DNA of 64,000 nucleotides from Cyclobacteriaceae bacterium (lineage in GTDB: Bacteria; Bacteroidota; Bacteroidia; Cytophagales; Cyclobacteriaceae), in NCBI GenBank assembly GCA_025808415.1, contig CP075525.1, positions 2,961,501 to 3,025,500 of the forward strand, written 5' to 3'. The notes beneath the pieces were generated by a model that was not told the origin of the DNA, ran no database searches, and worked only from the letters and a program-made list of their open reading frames with translations. Positions 9,099 to 18,477 of this stretch are shown in pieces. Made by a program: the position numbers and the translations under genes. Numbering within the stretch: the first letter of the stretch is position 1; every line of letters begins with the position of its first letter.

Positions 9099-10525
9099 AC
9101 TTTTTTGATTGTATCAGAGTTTAATCGATCAAATTGGGGTAACCGAATTAACAGGGCATAAGTAGCAATAACAATAAGATTTGCCGGCCTTGAAAACATG
9201 GCGTGCTGGGTAAAATGCCCGACAGATAACGCAAAGAATGGCATAGTGTATACCAAATTCATGTTTTTAAGAAACGGATCGGCAATTGAAAAATGGTTAA
9301 TTATCCCCTTGATCATCACAACTGCAAAGAAAGCTATAAATATAATTAATCCAATCCACCCAAGCTCCAACGCTGTTGCAAGATACCCACTATCCGGATC
9401 CCACCCTTCGGCCAACGGATGACCCGGTGAATACTGAAGCCCACTTGTTCCTGTGGTCATTAACCCGCCACCAATAGGGTGGGTACGAATATAGTTTTGG
9501 AATCTCAACCGCTTATAATCCCTTACCCCCATGGATGCATCTTCGGAAGGCGTAAATGTAGAACGGAGCCGGATTATTTCGGCACTATAAAATGGTCCGA
9601 AGAAAATAATTCCGCCAGCGAATACAATAGCCATGGCAAATAAGATGACTTTTGTACTGTTGATATTCATTAAAATCAAAAGCAAAAGCCCAACCGCTAC
9701 CATGGCGGTCGCTGTTCTGGTCCCAGAATAAAGCATGGCTACAAATACAACAAGCGAAGTTAAAATGAAAACAAATTTCCAATGCCCTTTATATGGACCA
9801 AAGGCCAAAGCAACAAACGCTAACCCACTAAAGGACAGGAACATTCCATAAGCAGCAGGATCGGAAAGAAAAGAAAACTTTCTCATGCTGCCCCATACAT
9901 AAAAAAGCTCAAATCGTCCAGGGGCTTCAAAAATCCATCTCCACTCAAAGGCAGTTAAACCAAAAACCTCCTGATAAATTCCGTAAAGGGCAACAATCAC
10001 TGCCACACCAAGCCAAAGAATTGTAAAATACCTTATGTTTTTAAGGGATATAAAAAGTTGAAAAAAAGTAATGTAAAGCAATAGCGAGGTATTGTTTCTC
10101 ATGGACACCAGCCACCCACTTATAGATACAGCATTGGGGTTAAATAGCTGTAAAAGTTGATAAGCTGTAATAATGACGAAGAAAAACGTAAAAACATTAT
10201 TAAAATTTGTCCACTCTTTTGTTTGCTTTACATTCAAAAAAATTCCCGCAAAAGTTATCACAACCAATGCATCATAAAATATTCCAAATGGAATAGGTGC
10301 CGGAATAAGGCGGGAGACATAAAACATAAAGGTTCCCAAAAGAAAAAGTATATAAACCCCAAAACTAAAGTCATAGATAATACCCATAAAAATAAAAAAG
10401 CCAAATACCCCAAGAATGACTAACGGGCCAACCAGAATATTTGAAGTCGCCATGAAATAAGACACTGCTACTGAAATGAATGTAACAGCAAATACAATAA
10501 CAAAAGTATTGATGCGCTCTTTCAT
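9095..10525 (-). CDS. O-antigen ligase/polymerase family membrane protein (Wzy/WaaL type)
   Basis: A 476-residue protein with about twelve helices and one large periplasmic loop (about residues 330-395) that carries IRTHPIGGG and a DSGYLATALELGWIG segment. This is the usual layout of the Wzy_C/O-antigen ligase superfamily, where the loop holds the catalytic His and Arg. It would polymerise or ligate lipid-linked repeat units on the periplasmic side. The gene lies between a flippase and a TolC-like gene on the same strand, overlapping the latter by 4 bases. Ligase and polymerase cannot be told apart from sequence alone. Confidence 0.82.
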   Translation of the reverse strand: MKERINTFVIVFAVTFISVAVSYFMATSNILVGPLVILGVFGFFIFMGIIYDFSFGVYILFLLGTFMFYVSRLIPAPIPFGIFYDALVVITFAGIFLNVKQTKEWTNFNNVFTFFFVIITAYQLLQLFNPNAVSISGWLVSMRNNTSLLLYITFFQLFISLKNIRYFTILWLGVAVIVALYGIYQEVFGLTAFEWRWIFEAPGRFELFYVWGSMRKFSFLSDPAAYGMFLSFSGLAFVALAFGPYKGHWKFVFILTSLVVFVAMLYSGTRTATAMVAVGLLLLILMNINSTKVILFAMAIVFAGGIIFFGPFYSAEIIRLRSTFTPSEDASMGVRDYKRLRFQNYIRTHPIGGGLMTTGTSGLQYSPGHPLAEGWDPDSGYLATALELGWIGLIIFIAFFAVVMIKGIINHFSIADPFLKNMNLVYTMPFFALSVGHFTQHAMFSRPANLIVIATYALLIRLPQFDRLNSDTIKKV

Positions 10526-10626
10526 TCAAGGATAAGTATCTTGAAAAACATAAATAGATACACGGCCATTACAAATACAATAACCGATATTTTAACCAAA
10601 TCCTTTTCTGTAAATTTTTTACTCAA
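10522..10626 (-). CDS. Possible 34-residue single-helix membrane protein
   Basis: The 126-base gap between the flippase and polymerase genes holds an open frame starting with TTG at 10626 and ending with a TGA that overlaps the polymerase ATG (ATGA). The product is a short charged head (SKKFTEKDLVKIS) followed by one hydrophobic helix of about 18 residues. The overlap with the downstream start favours translation, as the neighbouring genes are coupled in the same way. The weak start codon and short length keep confidence low. No function is recognised. Confidence 0.35.
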   Translation of the reverse strand: MSKKFTEKDLVKISVIVFVMAVYLFMFFKILILE

Positions 10627-10651
10627 GGTACTATCAGGATAAAAAAATTAC

Positions 10652-12004
10652 TCATCGTATCTTCAAACTAATCCAATTTTTACAAAAACGCCACCCGAAA
10701 CTATACCACGCAATTACTTCCAAAAAAACTTTCCAAGTATTGATTTTAAACTTATAGTGGAGTATTGACTGGTTCACAATAAAAATAAAACAGAAAGAAA
10801 TAACCGTACTGTAAGCCGCGCCAATCACACCATAAAGTTGAAGGAAAAAGTAATTCAATATGATATTGATAACAGCCATTAGCAATGATAAATAGAAATT
10901 AAGCTTGGGCATTTGAAGGGCGTCCATAATCGTTCCAAATTGCCTGCTAAAAGGGACTAAAAGTGTATAAAATATAGTAACCTGAAGAATAGGAACCGCA
11001 TCCATGTATTCCTTACCAAAAATCGCCAGTATAATAAAATCAGCCAAAAAATAAACCGGAAGCACTACCGGAAGCATCACTGCCAGTATCAGGCTAACGG
11101 ACTTATAATATATTGACTGGACGCCCTCAATTCCAGAATCCCTCATTTTACTTCCTACCTGGGGAAATACAATATTAGCAATGGCAAGCGTGGGCACCTC
11201 TACAATGTTGGAAATACGGAGGGCTGGATTATACATGGCGACTCCCGCAGTAGAAATTAATCGACCAATCATCCAACTATCAGTATTTTTAATAAGCATA
11301 GAACTAACATTAGTGCCAAATGTATATTTGCCTAATCGAAATAATTTCCACAGGATTCTTGAATCAAAAAGCCCTCTATAAAAAGTAGGCACATTGTTCT
11401 TCAACAATTGAAATGAGAAAAATGAGGCTATTAGTGTTGAGCAAACCTGGATAAGGGCCAGTTCATTCAATGAAGGGCTACTGCCAATGATATAATAGGC
11501 AAGAATGTAGGCAAAAAAGATAAACAGCCTGATGAAGTTGGCTATGAAAATAGCTTTAAACTCCAGCCTTGCTTGCAGCAAGTACTCAAAGTGAAAGAAA
11601 GCTATGAGGAATAGTGAATTTGCCGCATATATATAAAACAATTGTTCGAGTTTTTCAGCGTACCAAAACTTTGACAAGAAACCGGCACTCACACTTAACA
11701 AAATGACTATGGCACAAGTCAGGATAAAATGAAGGATAAGGGAATTTTGTATGATTTTTGAATATTCATCTTCTTTTGCAACAACCAGCATACTTACAAA
11801 AGGGGTACGTATAAAACCAATCCGTAATGTTTCCAGAATACCCCCAACGCTGGTAAATAAAACCCAAACCCCTACTTCTGATGGGGGTATCATCCGAACC
11901 AAGAAAAAAATACTGGCAAAGCCTAATAAGACTACGGAAACTTGATTGATGAGCGCGTACGCCCCATGATTTATCCAATGAAACAAACTTTTATCAGACG
12001 CCAA
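10652..12004 (-). CDS. Wzx-type polysaccharide flippase (MOP superfamily)
   Basis: A 450-residue integral membrane protein with about twelve to fourteen helices and the N-terminal MOP/Polysacc_synt pattern (NQVSVVLLGFASIFFLVRMIPPSEVGVW). Members flip undecaprenyl-linked oligosaccharide units from the cytoplasmic to the periplasmic face. No ATG is available in frame before the first helix, so the TTG at 12004 is used. It stands upstream of the polymerase gene and downstream of the chain-length gene, as expected for a Wzx/Wzy-dependent pathway. The specific glycan carried is unknown. Confidence 0.85.
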   Translation of the reverse strand: MASDKSLFHWINHGAYALINQVSVVLLGFASIFFLVRMIPPSEVGVWVLFTSVGGILETLRIGFIRTPFVSMLVVAKEDEYSKIIQNSLILHFILTCAIVILLSVSAGFLSKFWYAEKLEQLFYIYAANSLFLIAFFHFEYLLQARLEFKAIFIANFIRLFIFFAYILAYYIIGSSPSLNELALIQVCSTLIASFFSFQLLKNNVPTFYRGLFDSRILWKLFRLGKYTFGTNVSSMLIKNTDSWMIGRLISTAGVAMYNPALRISNIVEVPTLAIANIVFPQVGSKMRDSGIEGVQSIYYKSVSLILAVMLPVVLPVYFLADFIILAIFGKEYMDAVPILQVTIFYTLLVPFSRQFGTIMDALQMPKLNFYLSLLMAVINIILNYFFLQLYGVIGAAYSTVISFCFIFIVNQSILHYKFKINTWKVFLEVIAWYSFGWRFCKNWISLKIR

Positions 12005-12096
12005 CGCTAAACGATTTTCCGTAAAGATAACCGAGATTAATAACTTTGCTAAAAATGAGGGGGAACCATATATTGCAAATAACCTACTTCAAAAAA

Positions 12097-12654
12097 ATGC
12101 TTAAAAAGGCAGCGCTAATATTAACTTTAACCCTATTGACCCTTTCTTTGATCGGCTTCATTTTGTACAAAAAGTACGCGCCTGAAATAATCGCCAATGA
12201 ACTTCTTAAGGAAACTGAGCCTGTCTTTCTTCCCAAAAAGGTCAATGAAAAAATTAAAAAAATAAAGGTTCAAACAAATCAGCTTTCTTCAGATATAATA
12301 AAAGATATTCACAAATCAGATATTACACTTGATCAGCTTCTTCATGCCCTTGATGGGGTAACAGAGCCTAAAGCCAATGCATTGCTGGACGAAATAAATA
12401 AACTGGGTAACCTTAAGAGCCCGGATCAGGTTTTTAATTTAGTCAAAAAACACTTTCCTGTAGACTTTGATGTTGAGCCTCTACGTGCTCCCTTCAGGGA
12501 AAAAGCGGATGTTCAAGTTCTGCAAAAGGTGGTACAAAAAGCCAACGAGTACCGCGACAATAAATTAATTGATTTTGAGTCAGCCAAAGCAATTGTTAAA
12601 CGCATACTTATTGAGAAAGAGAAGGAATTTAACCAGTATATTAAAACTGATTAA
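12097..12654 (+). CDS. Hypothetical membrane-anchored protein
   Basis: A 185-residue protein not recognised as a member of a known family. The ATG at 12097 is chosen because it directly precedes a clear signal-anchor helix (LILTLTLLTLSLIGFILY), giving a periplasmic domain of about 155 residues that is mostly helical and lysine-rich. It runs against the surrounding minus-strand polysaccharide genes and converges on the Wzc-like gene with a 4-base gap. A role in envelope or polysaccharide assembly is suggested by its position only. Confidence 0.6.
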   Translation: MLKKAALILTLTLLTLSLIGFILYKKYAPEIIANELLKETEPVFLPKKVNEKIKKIKVQTNQLSSDIIKDIHKSDITLDQLLHALDGVTEPKANALLDEINKLGNLKSPDQVFNLVKKHFPVDFDVEPLRAPFREKADVQVLQKVVQKANEYRDNKLIDFESAKAIVKRILIEKEKEFNQYIKTD

Positions 12655-12658
12655 AGCA

Positions 12659-14875
12659 TCACAATTTATAATCTTTTGGATCAATTCGATTAAGGATACT
12701 CCCACCAAACTTATTACCCAATGAATTCAGGTATTGGATTGACTCACGATCCTGTTGAGAGATGGTTGACTGGGCAGAGAAAATAGTAATCACTTTATCA
12801 ACATACTGAACTAGCTCTTTAGTGTCGGCATAATCATTTAATGCCGCTCCTTCGAGAATGATGTAATCAAAGTTGGATTTAAAGCCATCGATTAAGCTTT
12901 TGAAATTCCGTCCACTTAGAATCTCAGCGGGAGAAGCACTGCCACTGCCGGCATTGGTCACTATAAAGATATTCTTATAAATAGTGGGGGTTATTAACTC
13001 GTAAGCCATTTCAGTATCGTCAGGTTCAGGGTCGCCCTTATCCTGTGCAGAGGATGTTAATAGCCCAATTACCGGTTGCTTGTCCTCTATTGATTTTACT
13101 TTGCCCCTCCCCTTTGGTAAAATTTGAGAAAGAACATTATTTCGAAAATTAGTGTCCACAATCAATATCCGCTTATTAACCAAACTTAATACATAGGATA
13201 AGGCTATAATAAAAAAAGTCTTGCCCTCATTTTTCCGTACGCTTGTCACCAGAATTACGGGAGAATTAAACGAAACAATTTCATGTCGGACTTTTCTCAA
13301 GATCGATTTAAACAACTCACCATTTTCATTTCCGGCTTGATTGAAGAATTGCGGAATATTGAAATTGCTTAAATTCAAACGGATGACGGAACCAATTAAT
13401 GGCAGGTTTACAATAGAGTGAAATTTATCGGTTGACCGTATTGATTGATCGAGAAATTCAAGCAATACAATAAAAAAGATACAAATGGAAAAACTGCTAA
13501 AACCTGCCAAACCTACAATTAAAATTCGCTTTGAGGACAACGGGTCCTGTGGAGGAAATGCAGCTGAAACCTGTCGTAAAGTGTTCGAAGCCAATAACCT
13601 GTTTTTTGCTTCATTAAATTTAGCAACCGCCTCTAAATATTCTTGCGAAGCAAGGTCCACTTCCTTTTGAATAGCCGCTAATTTAGCTTCCTTAGAAGCA
13701 TAACCAGAAAAGCTATATTGCAAACTTCTTATCTTTGCCTCAACCGTATTGAGGTTTGTTCTAGCCACCTGAAACTCAACCTCTAACTCATTAAGGCTAT
13801 TTTGTATATCCGTTTTGGATAATGTAGGAGTCGTTTGACCAGATCCATTAGTCAAAGTTTGAATTCTCAGTTGTTCCCGTAAAAAACTTATAGAGTCCCT
13901 TAACTTATTATCCACCTGTCCTCCTGTAATGTACCGGTCATTCAATGTATTGATCGCATTTCTCAATTCAATGATTTTTTGATTATCGGTTGTACCAATC
14001 GGGTTGCCCGTTACTCCGTTTAATTGTTTAGTTAGGTTGGCGCGGGTAAGTTCAATCCTGTAAAGCGTACTGCGGATATCATCCCGCTGTTTCTCCAGAT
14101 CGGATAGCTGCGCTAACTTATTTTCCCCTTCCTTTTCAACACTAAACAGGCTGTTGCTGGTCTTAAACAAACGTTGGGTCTCCATCTTTTCATCCAATTC
14201 CGATTTCTTTTGCCTGACCAGGTAGTCCAAAAATTCAACAGATTCACCGGCACGTTCCGTTGTTAAGGATTTATTAAACCTGATAAATTCCTCACAAAAT
14301 GCATTGGCTGCTAATGCGGACAGATGTGGATTATCGGAAACATAGTCAACTTGGATAAAATCAGTGTTTGGAATACGGAATATTGACAAACTTGATTTAA
14401 CGATTAAATAATCATAACTGTAAGCAGCCAAAAATTTTCTGATAACCGGGTAGCCTTTTGAAGAAGTGGATAAAGGCATTAAACTATCCAACATTACACT
14501 TACTAAACTTTTTACATATTTTATCTCTGCACTGTCAGTTTGAAGTTTTTCTGGATCAGGTTGGTGAAATGGGGTCTGTCTTTCATCCAAATCGTGCAAC
14601 AACAATTTATACTGAACAAAGTTAATCGCTATTCCTGCGTTCATCGAATTCAATAGATTACTGAATTTGATATCGGCATCTCTTGGATTGAACCACTCTT
14701 CTTTTAAATGCACCTGATCGTTCGTAGTAAAGCCAGTGGCCATTTGAGTTGATGCCCTATACTTATGAACCTGATTGAGAGTGAAAAAATATGCTGCGCC
14801 ACTGGCCAGTATTGGAATACTTAACCACAACCACTTTTTCCTCCAAATGACTTTTAAGAGAAAAAGAATATCCAT
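12659..14875 (-). CDS. Wzc/GumC-like chain-length protein with degenerate tyrosine-kinase domain
   Basis: A 738-residue protein with a Wzz domain at the N-terminus (membrane helix about 16-32), a long coiled-coil periplasmic region (about 230-430), a second helix near 455-480, and a C-terminal P-loop domain like a bacterial tyrosine kinase. In that domain GKT is kept (about residues 551-553), but the preceding glycines are replaced (SVRKNEGKT), Walker A' reads VDTNFR instead of DxDxR, and the Walker B Asp is Glu in IILEGAAL. There is no C-terminal tyrosine cluster, only one Tyr near the end. It probably still sets chain length and export, but may not be an active autokinase. The ATG at 14875 is preferred to the TTG at 14884. 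Confidence 0.85.
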   Translation of the reverse strand: MDILFLLKVIWRKKWLWLSIPILASGAAYFFTLNQVHKYRASTQMATGFTTNDQVHLKEEWFNPRDADIKFSNLLNSMNAGIAINFVQYKLLLHDLDERQTPFHQPDPEKLQTDSAEIKYVKSLVSVMLDSLMPLSTSSKGYPVIRKFLAAYSYDYLIVKSSLSIFRIPNTDFIQVDYVSDNPHLSALAANAFCEEFIRFNKSLTTERAGESVEFLDYLVRQKKSELDEKMETQRLFKTSNSLFSVEKEGENKLAQLSDLEKQRDDIRSTLYRIELTRANLTKQLNGVTGNPIGTTDNQKIIELRNAINTLNDRYITGGQVDNKLRDSISFLREQLRIQTLTNGSGQTTPTLSKTDIQNSLNELEVEFQVARTNLNTVEAKIRSLQYSFSGYASKEAKLAAIQKEVDLASQEYLEAVAKFNEAKNRLLASNTLRQVSAAFPPQDPLSSKRILIVGLAGFSSFSICIFFIVLLEFLDQSIRSTDKFHSIVNLPLIGSVIRLNLSNFNIPQFFNQAGNENGELFKSILRKVRHEIVSFNSPVILVTSVRKNEGKTFFIIALSYVLSLVNKRILIVDTNFRNNVLSQILPKGRGKVKSIEDKQPVIGLLTSSAQDKGDPEPDDTEMAYELITPTIYKNIFIVTNAGSGSASPAEILSGRNFKSLIDGFKSNFDYIILEGAALNDYADTKELVQYVDKVITIFSAQSTISQQDRESIQYLNSLGNKFGGSILNRIDPKDYKL

Positions 14876-15169
14876 GTTAACCAACTGTTACTATTTACCA
14901 AAGGTACCAAAATTTAAGCCATTATAAGAGCTATTAGAAATTGACTAGGATATGCAAGGCCTACATTCTCATACTTTCCAAAATAGAGCATTTTTTAGCC
15001 CCTGTTATGTCATATAATGTTCCGCTTTCGAAAGTAGTCATCCTTACGTAAACACCCCCAAAAAAGTTATGCTTGCACGCACTAAAAACCCTTGAATCTC
15101 TGTAAATTTCCGCGTTTTTTAATCACCTTTGAAGCTTGTCGAAACCTATTTGAATTACTACTTATCCGC

Positions 15170-17032
15170 ATGAAAATTCTTGGTATTTCTGCCTTTTATC
15201 ACGACTCTGCAGCCGCCATAATTGAAGATGGCGAAATTATAGCCGCAGCCCAGGAAGAACGCTTTACCCGCAAAAAACATGACCCGGGTTTCCCCTCCCA
15301 AGCAGTCAAGTTCTGCCTCGATTATGCCGGCACTACTATTGATAAACTGGATGCCATTGCCTTCTACGACAAACCGTTATTGAAATTTGAGCGCCTCCTG
15401 GAGACCTACTATGCCTTTGCCCCAAAAGGAGTTTCATCCTTCATAACAGCCATTCCTGTGTGGCTACGTGAAAAAATGTTCCTCAAACGATTGATCCTTG
15501 ATGAGCTTTCAAAAATTTCGGACTTTGATAAGAAGAAACTTAAGCTCTTGTTTCCGGAACACCACCTTTCACATGCAGCCAGTGCGTATTATTCCTCTCC
15601 TTTTGAGGATTCGGCTATTATGACGATTGATGGCGTAGGCGAATGGGCTACTGCCTCCATTTGCCACGGTACTGGAAAAGACATTAAAATCCTAAAAGAA
15701 CTTAAGTTCCCCCATTCTTTGGGATTATTGTATTCGGCATTCACTTATTTCCTTGGTTTCAAGGTGAATTCTGGTGAATATAAACTTATGGGTTTAGCTC
15801 CATATGGCGTTCCGGGCAGCGAGCAGGTAAATAATTATATAGCTATCATTAAAGAAAAGCTTGTTTCTATCAAGGAAGATGGATCAATTTGGCTGAATCA
15901 GGAATACTTTAACTATGCCACCGGGCTTCGCATGGTGCATGAAGATAAATGGGAAAAACTTTTTGGCTTCAAAGCCCGAAAACCTGAGGATGAGCTTGAA
16001 GCACATCACTGCAACCTGGGCCTGGCGATACAACACGTAACCGAAGAAGCAGTTATTTTGATGGGTAAAGAGGCACAACGCCTTACCGGCTCAAAGCATT
16101 TGTGCCTTGCCGGAGGGGTTGCCTTAAACTGCGTGGCCAACGGAAAACTGCTCAATACCGGCATTTTTGACGACATCTTTATACAACCTGCAGCAGGTGA
16201 TGCCGGAGGAGCGTTGGGTGCTGCACAGGCAGCCTATCATATATATTTTGGTAAAGAACGTGTTGCACCAAAAACTATGGATGGAATGAAAGGATCATAC
16301 TTAGGGCCTGAATTCTCCGATCTGGATGCTGAACACGTAATCCGAAAATACGCGGCCAAGGGTAAGCACTTTAACGACTATTCCGAACTGTGTGCGTATG
16401 TGGCACAGCGAATTGCCGAAGACAATGTAGTGGGTTGGATGCAAGGCCGGATGGAGTTTGGACCCCGGGCGTTAGGTGGCAGAAGCATCTTGGGTGACCC
16501 ACGAAGTGCTGAAATGCAACGAAAGCTTAACGTAAAAATCAAATACCGGGAATCATTCAGGCCTTTTGCCCCCTCCGTTCTTGCGGAAGATTGCCCACAA
16601 TATTTCGAGCATAAATCTTCTTCGCCCTACATGTTGTTGGTACAGCCAGTACTGGAATCCAGGCGTAAACCTTTACCAGAAGGCTATAATTCTTTCTCAC
16701 TGAAAGATAAATTATACCATCTCCGCTCCGACATGCCGGCAATTACACATATTGATTTCTCTGCCCGCATTCAGACCGTGCACAAAGAAACAAATCCCAG
16801 ATATTATCAACTCATTGAGGCCTTCAAAAAACTTACAGGATATGGTGTCATTGTAAACACCAGTTTCAATGTTCGTGGCGAACCCATCATTTGCACACCT
16901 GAAGACGCCTACCGCTGTTTTATGCGCACCGAAATGGATTATCTGGTGGTCGGGAATTATGTTTTCGAGAAAAAGGTCCAACCGGAATGGCAAGAAAAAG
17001 ACAACTGGAAGGAAGAATTTACACTGGATTAA
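15170..17032 (+). CDS. Carbamoyltransferase of the NodU/CmcH/SxtI family
   Basis: A 620-residue enzyme beginning MKILGISAFYHDSAAA, the standard opening of the Carbam_trans family. It keeps the metal-binding HHLSHAASAY block (His131, His132, His135), the IDGVGEWATA nucleotide-binding segment, the LAGGVALNC motif and a C-terminal EFGPRALGGRSILGDPR motif, so both the Kae1-like domain and the C-terminal domain are complete. These enzymes transfer a carbamoyl group from carbamoyl phosphate through a carbamoyl-adenylate to a sugar or small molecule hydroxyl. The ATG at 15170 fits the family length better than an upstream TTG-type start. Two small membrane protein genes follow on the same strand. 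Confidence 0.93.
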   Translation: MKILGISAFYHDSAAAIIEDGEIIAAAQEERFTRKKHDPGFPSQAVKFCLDYAGTTIDKLDAIAFYDKPLLKFERLLETYYAFAPKGVSSFITAIPVWLREKMFLKRLILDELSKISDFDKKKLKLLFPEHHLSHAASAYYSSPFEDSAIMTIDGVGEWATASICHGTGKDIKILKELKFPHSLGLLYSAFTYFLGFKVNSGEYKLMGLAPYGVPGSEQVNNYIAIIKEKLVSIKEDGSIWLNQEYFNYATGLRMVHEDKWEKLFGFKARKPEDELEAHHCNLGLAIQHVTEEAVILMGKEAQRLTGSKHLCLAGGVALNCVANGKLLNTGIFDDIFIQPAAGDAGGALGAAQAAYHIYFGKERVAPKTMDGMKGSYLGPEFSDLDAEHVIRKYAAKGKHFNDYSELCAYVAQRIAEDNVVGWMQGRMEFGPRALGGRSILGDPRSAEMQRKLNVKIKYRESFRPFAPSVLAEDCPQYFEHKSSSPYMLLVQPVLESRRKPLPEGYNSFSLKDKLYHLRSDMPAITHIDFSARIQTVHKETNPRYYQLIEAFKKLTGYGVIVNTSFNVRGEPIICTPEDAYRCFMRTEMDYLVVGNYVFEKKVQPEWQEKDNWKEEFTLD

Positions 17033-17064
17033 AGTATATTTGAACGTCTAAAAATCAGTTGGTT

Positions 17065-17214
17065 ATGGAATTTCTCAGAGATGTGCTGAAGTTTATGGCT
17101 GCCCGAAAAAAGTGGTGGCTCACTCCCATTATTTTACTGCTAATCTTTATTGGAGTCTTACTGGTGATTGGTGGTGGTTCAGCTGTTGCGCCATTCATTT
17201 ACACACTTTTCTAA
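17065..17214 (+). CDS. DUF5989 family small membrane protein (SxtK-like)
   Basis: A 49-residue protein found by reading the gap after the carbamoyltransferase. It has an N-terminal amphipathic part (MEFLRDVLKFMAARKKWW), one hydrophobic helix and the conserved GGSAVAPFIYTLF end that marks DUF5989. In my recollection this family regularly sits beside NodU-type carbamoyltransferases, including in saxitoxin clusters. The role is unknown; a membrane anchor or partner for the soluble carbamoyltransferase would fit. It starts 32 bases after the carbamoyltransferase stop and ends 9 bases before the SxtJ-like gene. Confidence 0.88.
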   Translation: MEFLRDVLKFMAARKKWWLTPIILLLIFIGVLLVIGGGSAVAPFIYTLF

Positions 17215-17223
17215 ATTTTCATC

Positions 17224-17607
17224 GTGCAAAAGCAAGACAGATACAAAACCATCCTGGTCATTGTTTCCGGGTTTTTGGTTATCGCCTGGGTTTTATTTGT
17301 AAAAGATTTTACCAATGCGGCACAAATCCTTGCAAAAGTAGCTATAGGCATTGGCTTGGTCTCCGTTTTTATCCCTATTGCGGCAAAGGGAATTGAATGG
17401 GTGTGGCTCAAAATTGCGCACATTCTGGGCTGGATCAATTCTAAGATTCTCCTTGGCTTGATATTTTTTATTTTTCTTCTTCCTATTGCCTGGTTGTCAC
17501 GGCTTTTTACAAAAGATCCGCTAAAGTTGAACGGAAGGCAACTGAAATCTCTATACAACGACCGCAATCATCTCTACACGAAAGAAGACCTGGAAAACAT
17601 CTGGTAA
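17224..17607 (+). CDS. SxtJ family membrane protein
   Basis: A 127-residue protein with a GTG start and about three hydrophobic helices (roughly 9-27, 37-52 and 75-95), followed by a conserved soluble tail containing FTKDPLKLNGRQLKSLYNDR. The tail and size match the SxtJ family that occurs next to carbamoyltransferases. The biochemical role is not known. Carbamoyltransferase, DUF5989 and this gene lie in one direction with gaps of 32 and 9 bases, and the UbiA-like gene follows after 3 bases, so they are very probably one transcript. Confidence 0.8.
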   Translation: MQKQDRYKTILVIVSGFLVIAWVLFVKDFTNAAQILAKVAIGIGLVSVFIPIAAKGIEWVWLKIAHILGWINSKILLGLIFFIFLLPIAWLSRLFTKDPLKLNGRQLKSLYNDRNHLYTKEDLENIW

Positions 17608-17610
17608 TTC

Positions 17611-18477
17611 ATGCGGCCAATTATACATCTAATACGGCCTACACATTGGATAAAAAATCTTTTTTTACTCATCCCAACTTTCTTTGCAGGAAGTATCTTT
17701 CAGGTCGAGCGCCTGGAAATTATTATCCTGGGGATTATAGCCTTTAGTCTGATTGCATCAGCCGTTTATATTTTAAACGATCTTAAAGATATTGAAGTTG
17801 ATCGTATCCATCCCTTAAAAAAGGATAGACCGCTGGCATCCAGAGCCGTTAGCCGTTCAACCGCAACCGTCCTGCTCGTAATTTTCACAGCAAGTGGTTT
17901 GTTGCTTTCTTACCTACTGAATCCTGTATTCCTCATCCTGCTGAGTTGTTACCTGGTGCTGAACATCGCCTATTCTTTCGGCCTGAAAAATATACCCATT
18001 GTCGATTTATTCATTGTTTCGCTTGGGTTTTTAATACGCATTTATAGTGGTGGGGTGTTGTCGGGGGTTGAAGTTTCCCATTGGCTTTCTATTATGGTAC
18101 TATTGCTTTCACTGTTTTTGGTGCTGGCAAAAAGGCGCGATGATCTTGTTCTTCAGGCAACCTCATCGTCTGTTATCCGAAAAACATCCTCAAGTTATAA
18201 TCTCGAATTCATTAACGCCTGCCTGACCATTTTCGCTGCCGTAATCGTGGTGTCATATATTATGTATACCGTGTCGGCAGAAGTGATTGCACATTTCAAT
18301 AGTTCGTATCTTTTTGCAACAACCGTGTTTGTTATTGCCGGCATCATGCGTTACTTACAAATTACCTTGGTGGAGCAAAACAGTGGATCACCAACCAGCA
18401 TACTGGTCAAGGATAAATTTATCCTCATCACCATACTTTTGTGGATTATTTCGTTCTACATTATCATTTATTATTAA
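17611..18477 (+). CDS. UbiA-family decaprenyl-phosphate phosphoribosyltransferase homologue
   Basis: A 288-residue membrane protein with about eight to nine helices. It opens with IRPTHWIKNLFLLIPTFFAG and has the first Asp-rich motif NDLKDIEVDRIHPLKKDRPLA in two parts (Asn56 to Asp64, then RIHP). This wording is characteristic of the branch that attaches 5-phosphoribose from PRPP to a polyprenyl phosphate (Rv3806c-type), rather than the quinone branch. That reaction is the entry step to polyprenyl-phosphoryl-arabinose. The HAD phosphatase gene starts at the very next base, and the DprE1/DprE2 pair stands 13 kb upstream in the same locus. Confidence 0.85.
   Translation: MRPIIHLIRPTHWIKNLFLLIPTFFAGSIFQVERLEIIILGIIAFSLIASAVYILNDLKDIEVDRIHPLKKDRPLASRAVSRSTATVLLVIFTASGLLLSYLLNPVFLILLSCYLVLNIAYSFGLKNIPIVDLFIVSLGFLIRIYSGGVLSGVEVSHWLSIMVLLLSLFLVLAKRRDDLVLQATSSSVIRKTSSSYNLEFINACLTIFAAVIVVSYIMYTVSAEVIAHFNSSYLFATTVFVIAGIMRYLQITLVEQNSGSPTSILVKDKFILITILLWIISFYIIIYY

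Noticed and set aside
14876..15169. Gap between the Wzc-like and carbamoyltransferase genes as a place for a riboswitch or small RNA
   Set aside because: No conserved structure or terminator is visible; it is simply the divergent promoter region, without a clear consensus box.
17112..17396. A 94-residue plus-strand frame over the DUF5989 and SxtJ-like genes
   Set aside because: It is out of frame with both genes, which have clear family signatures.
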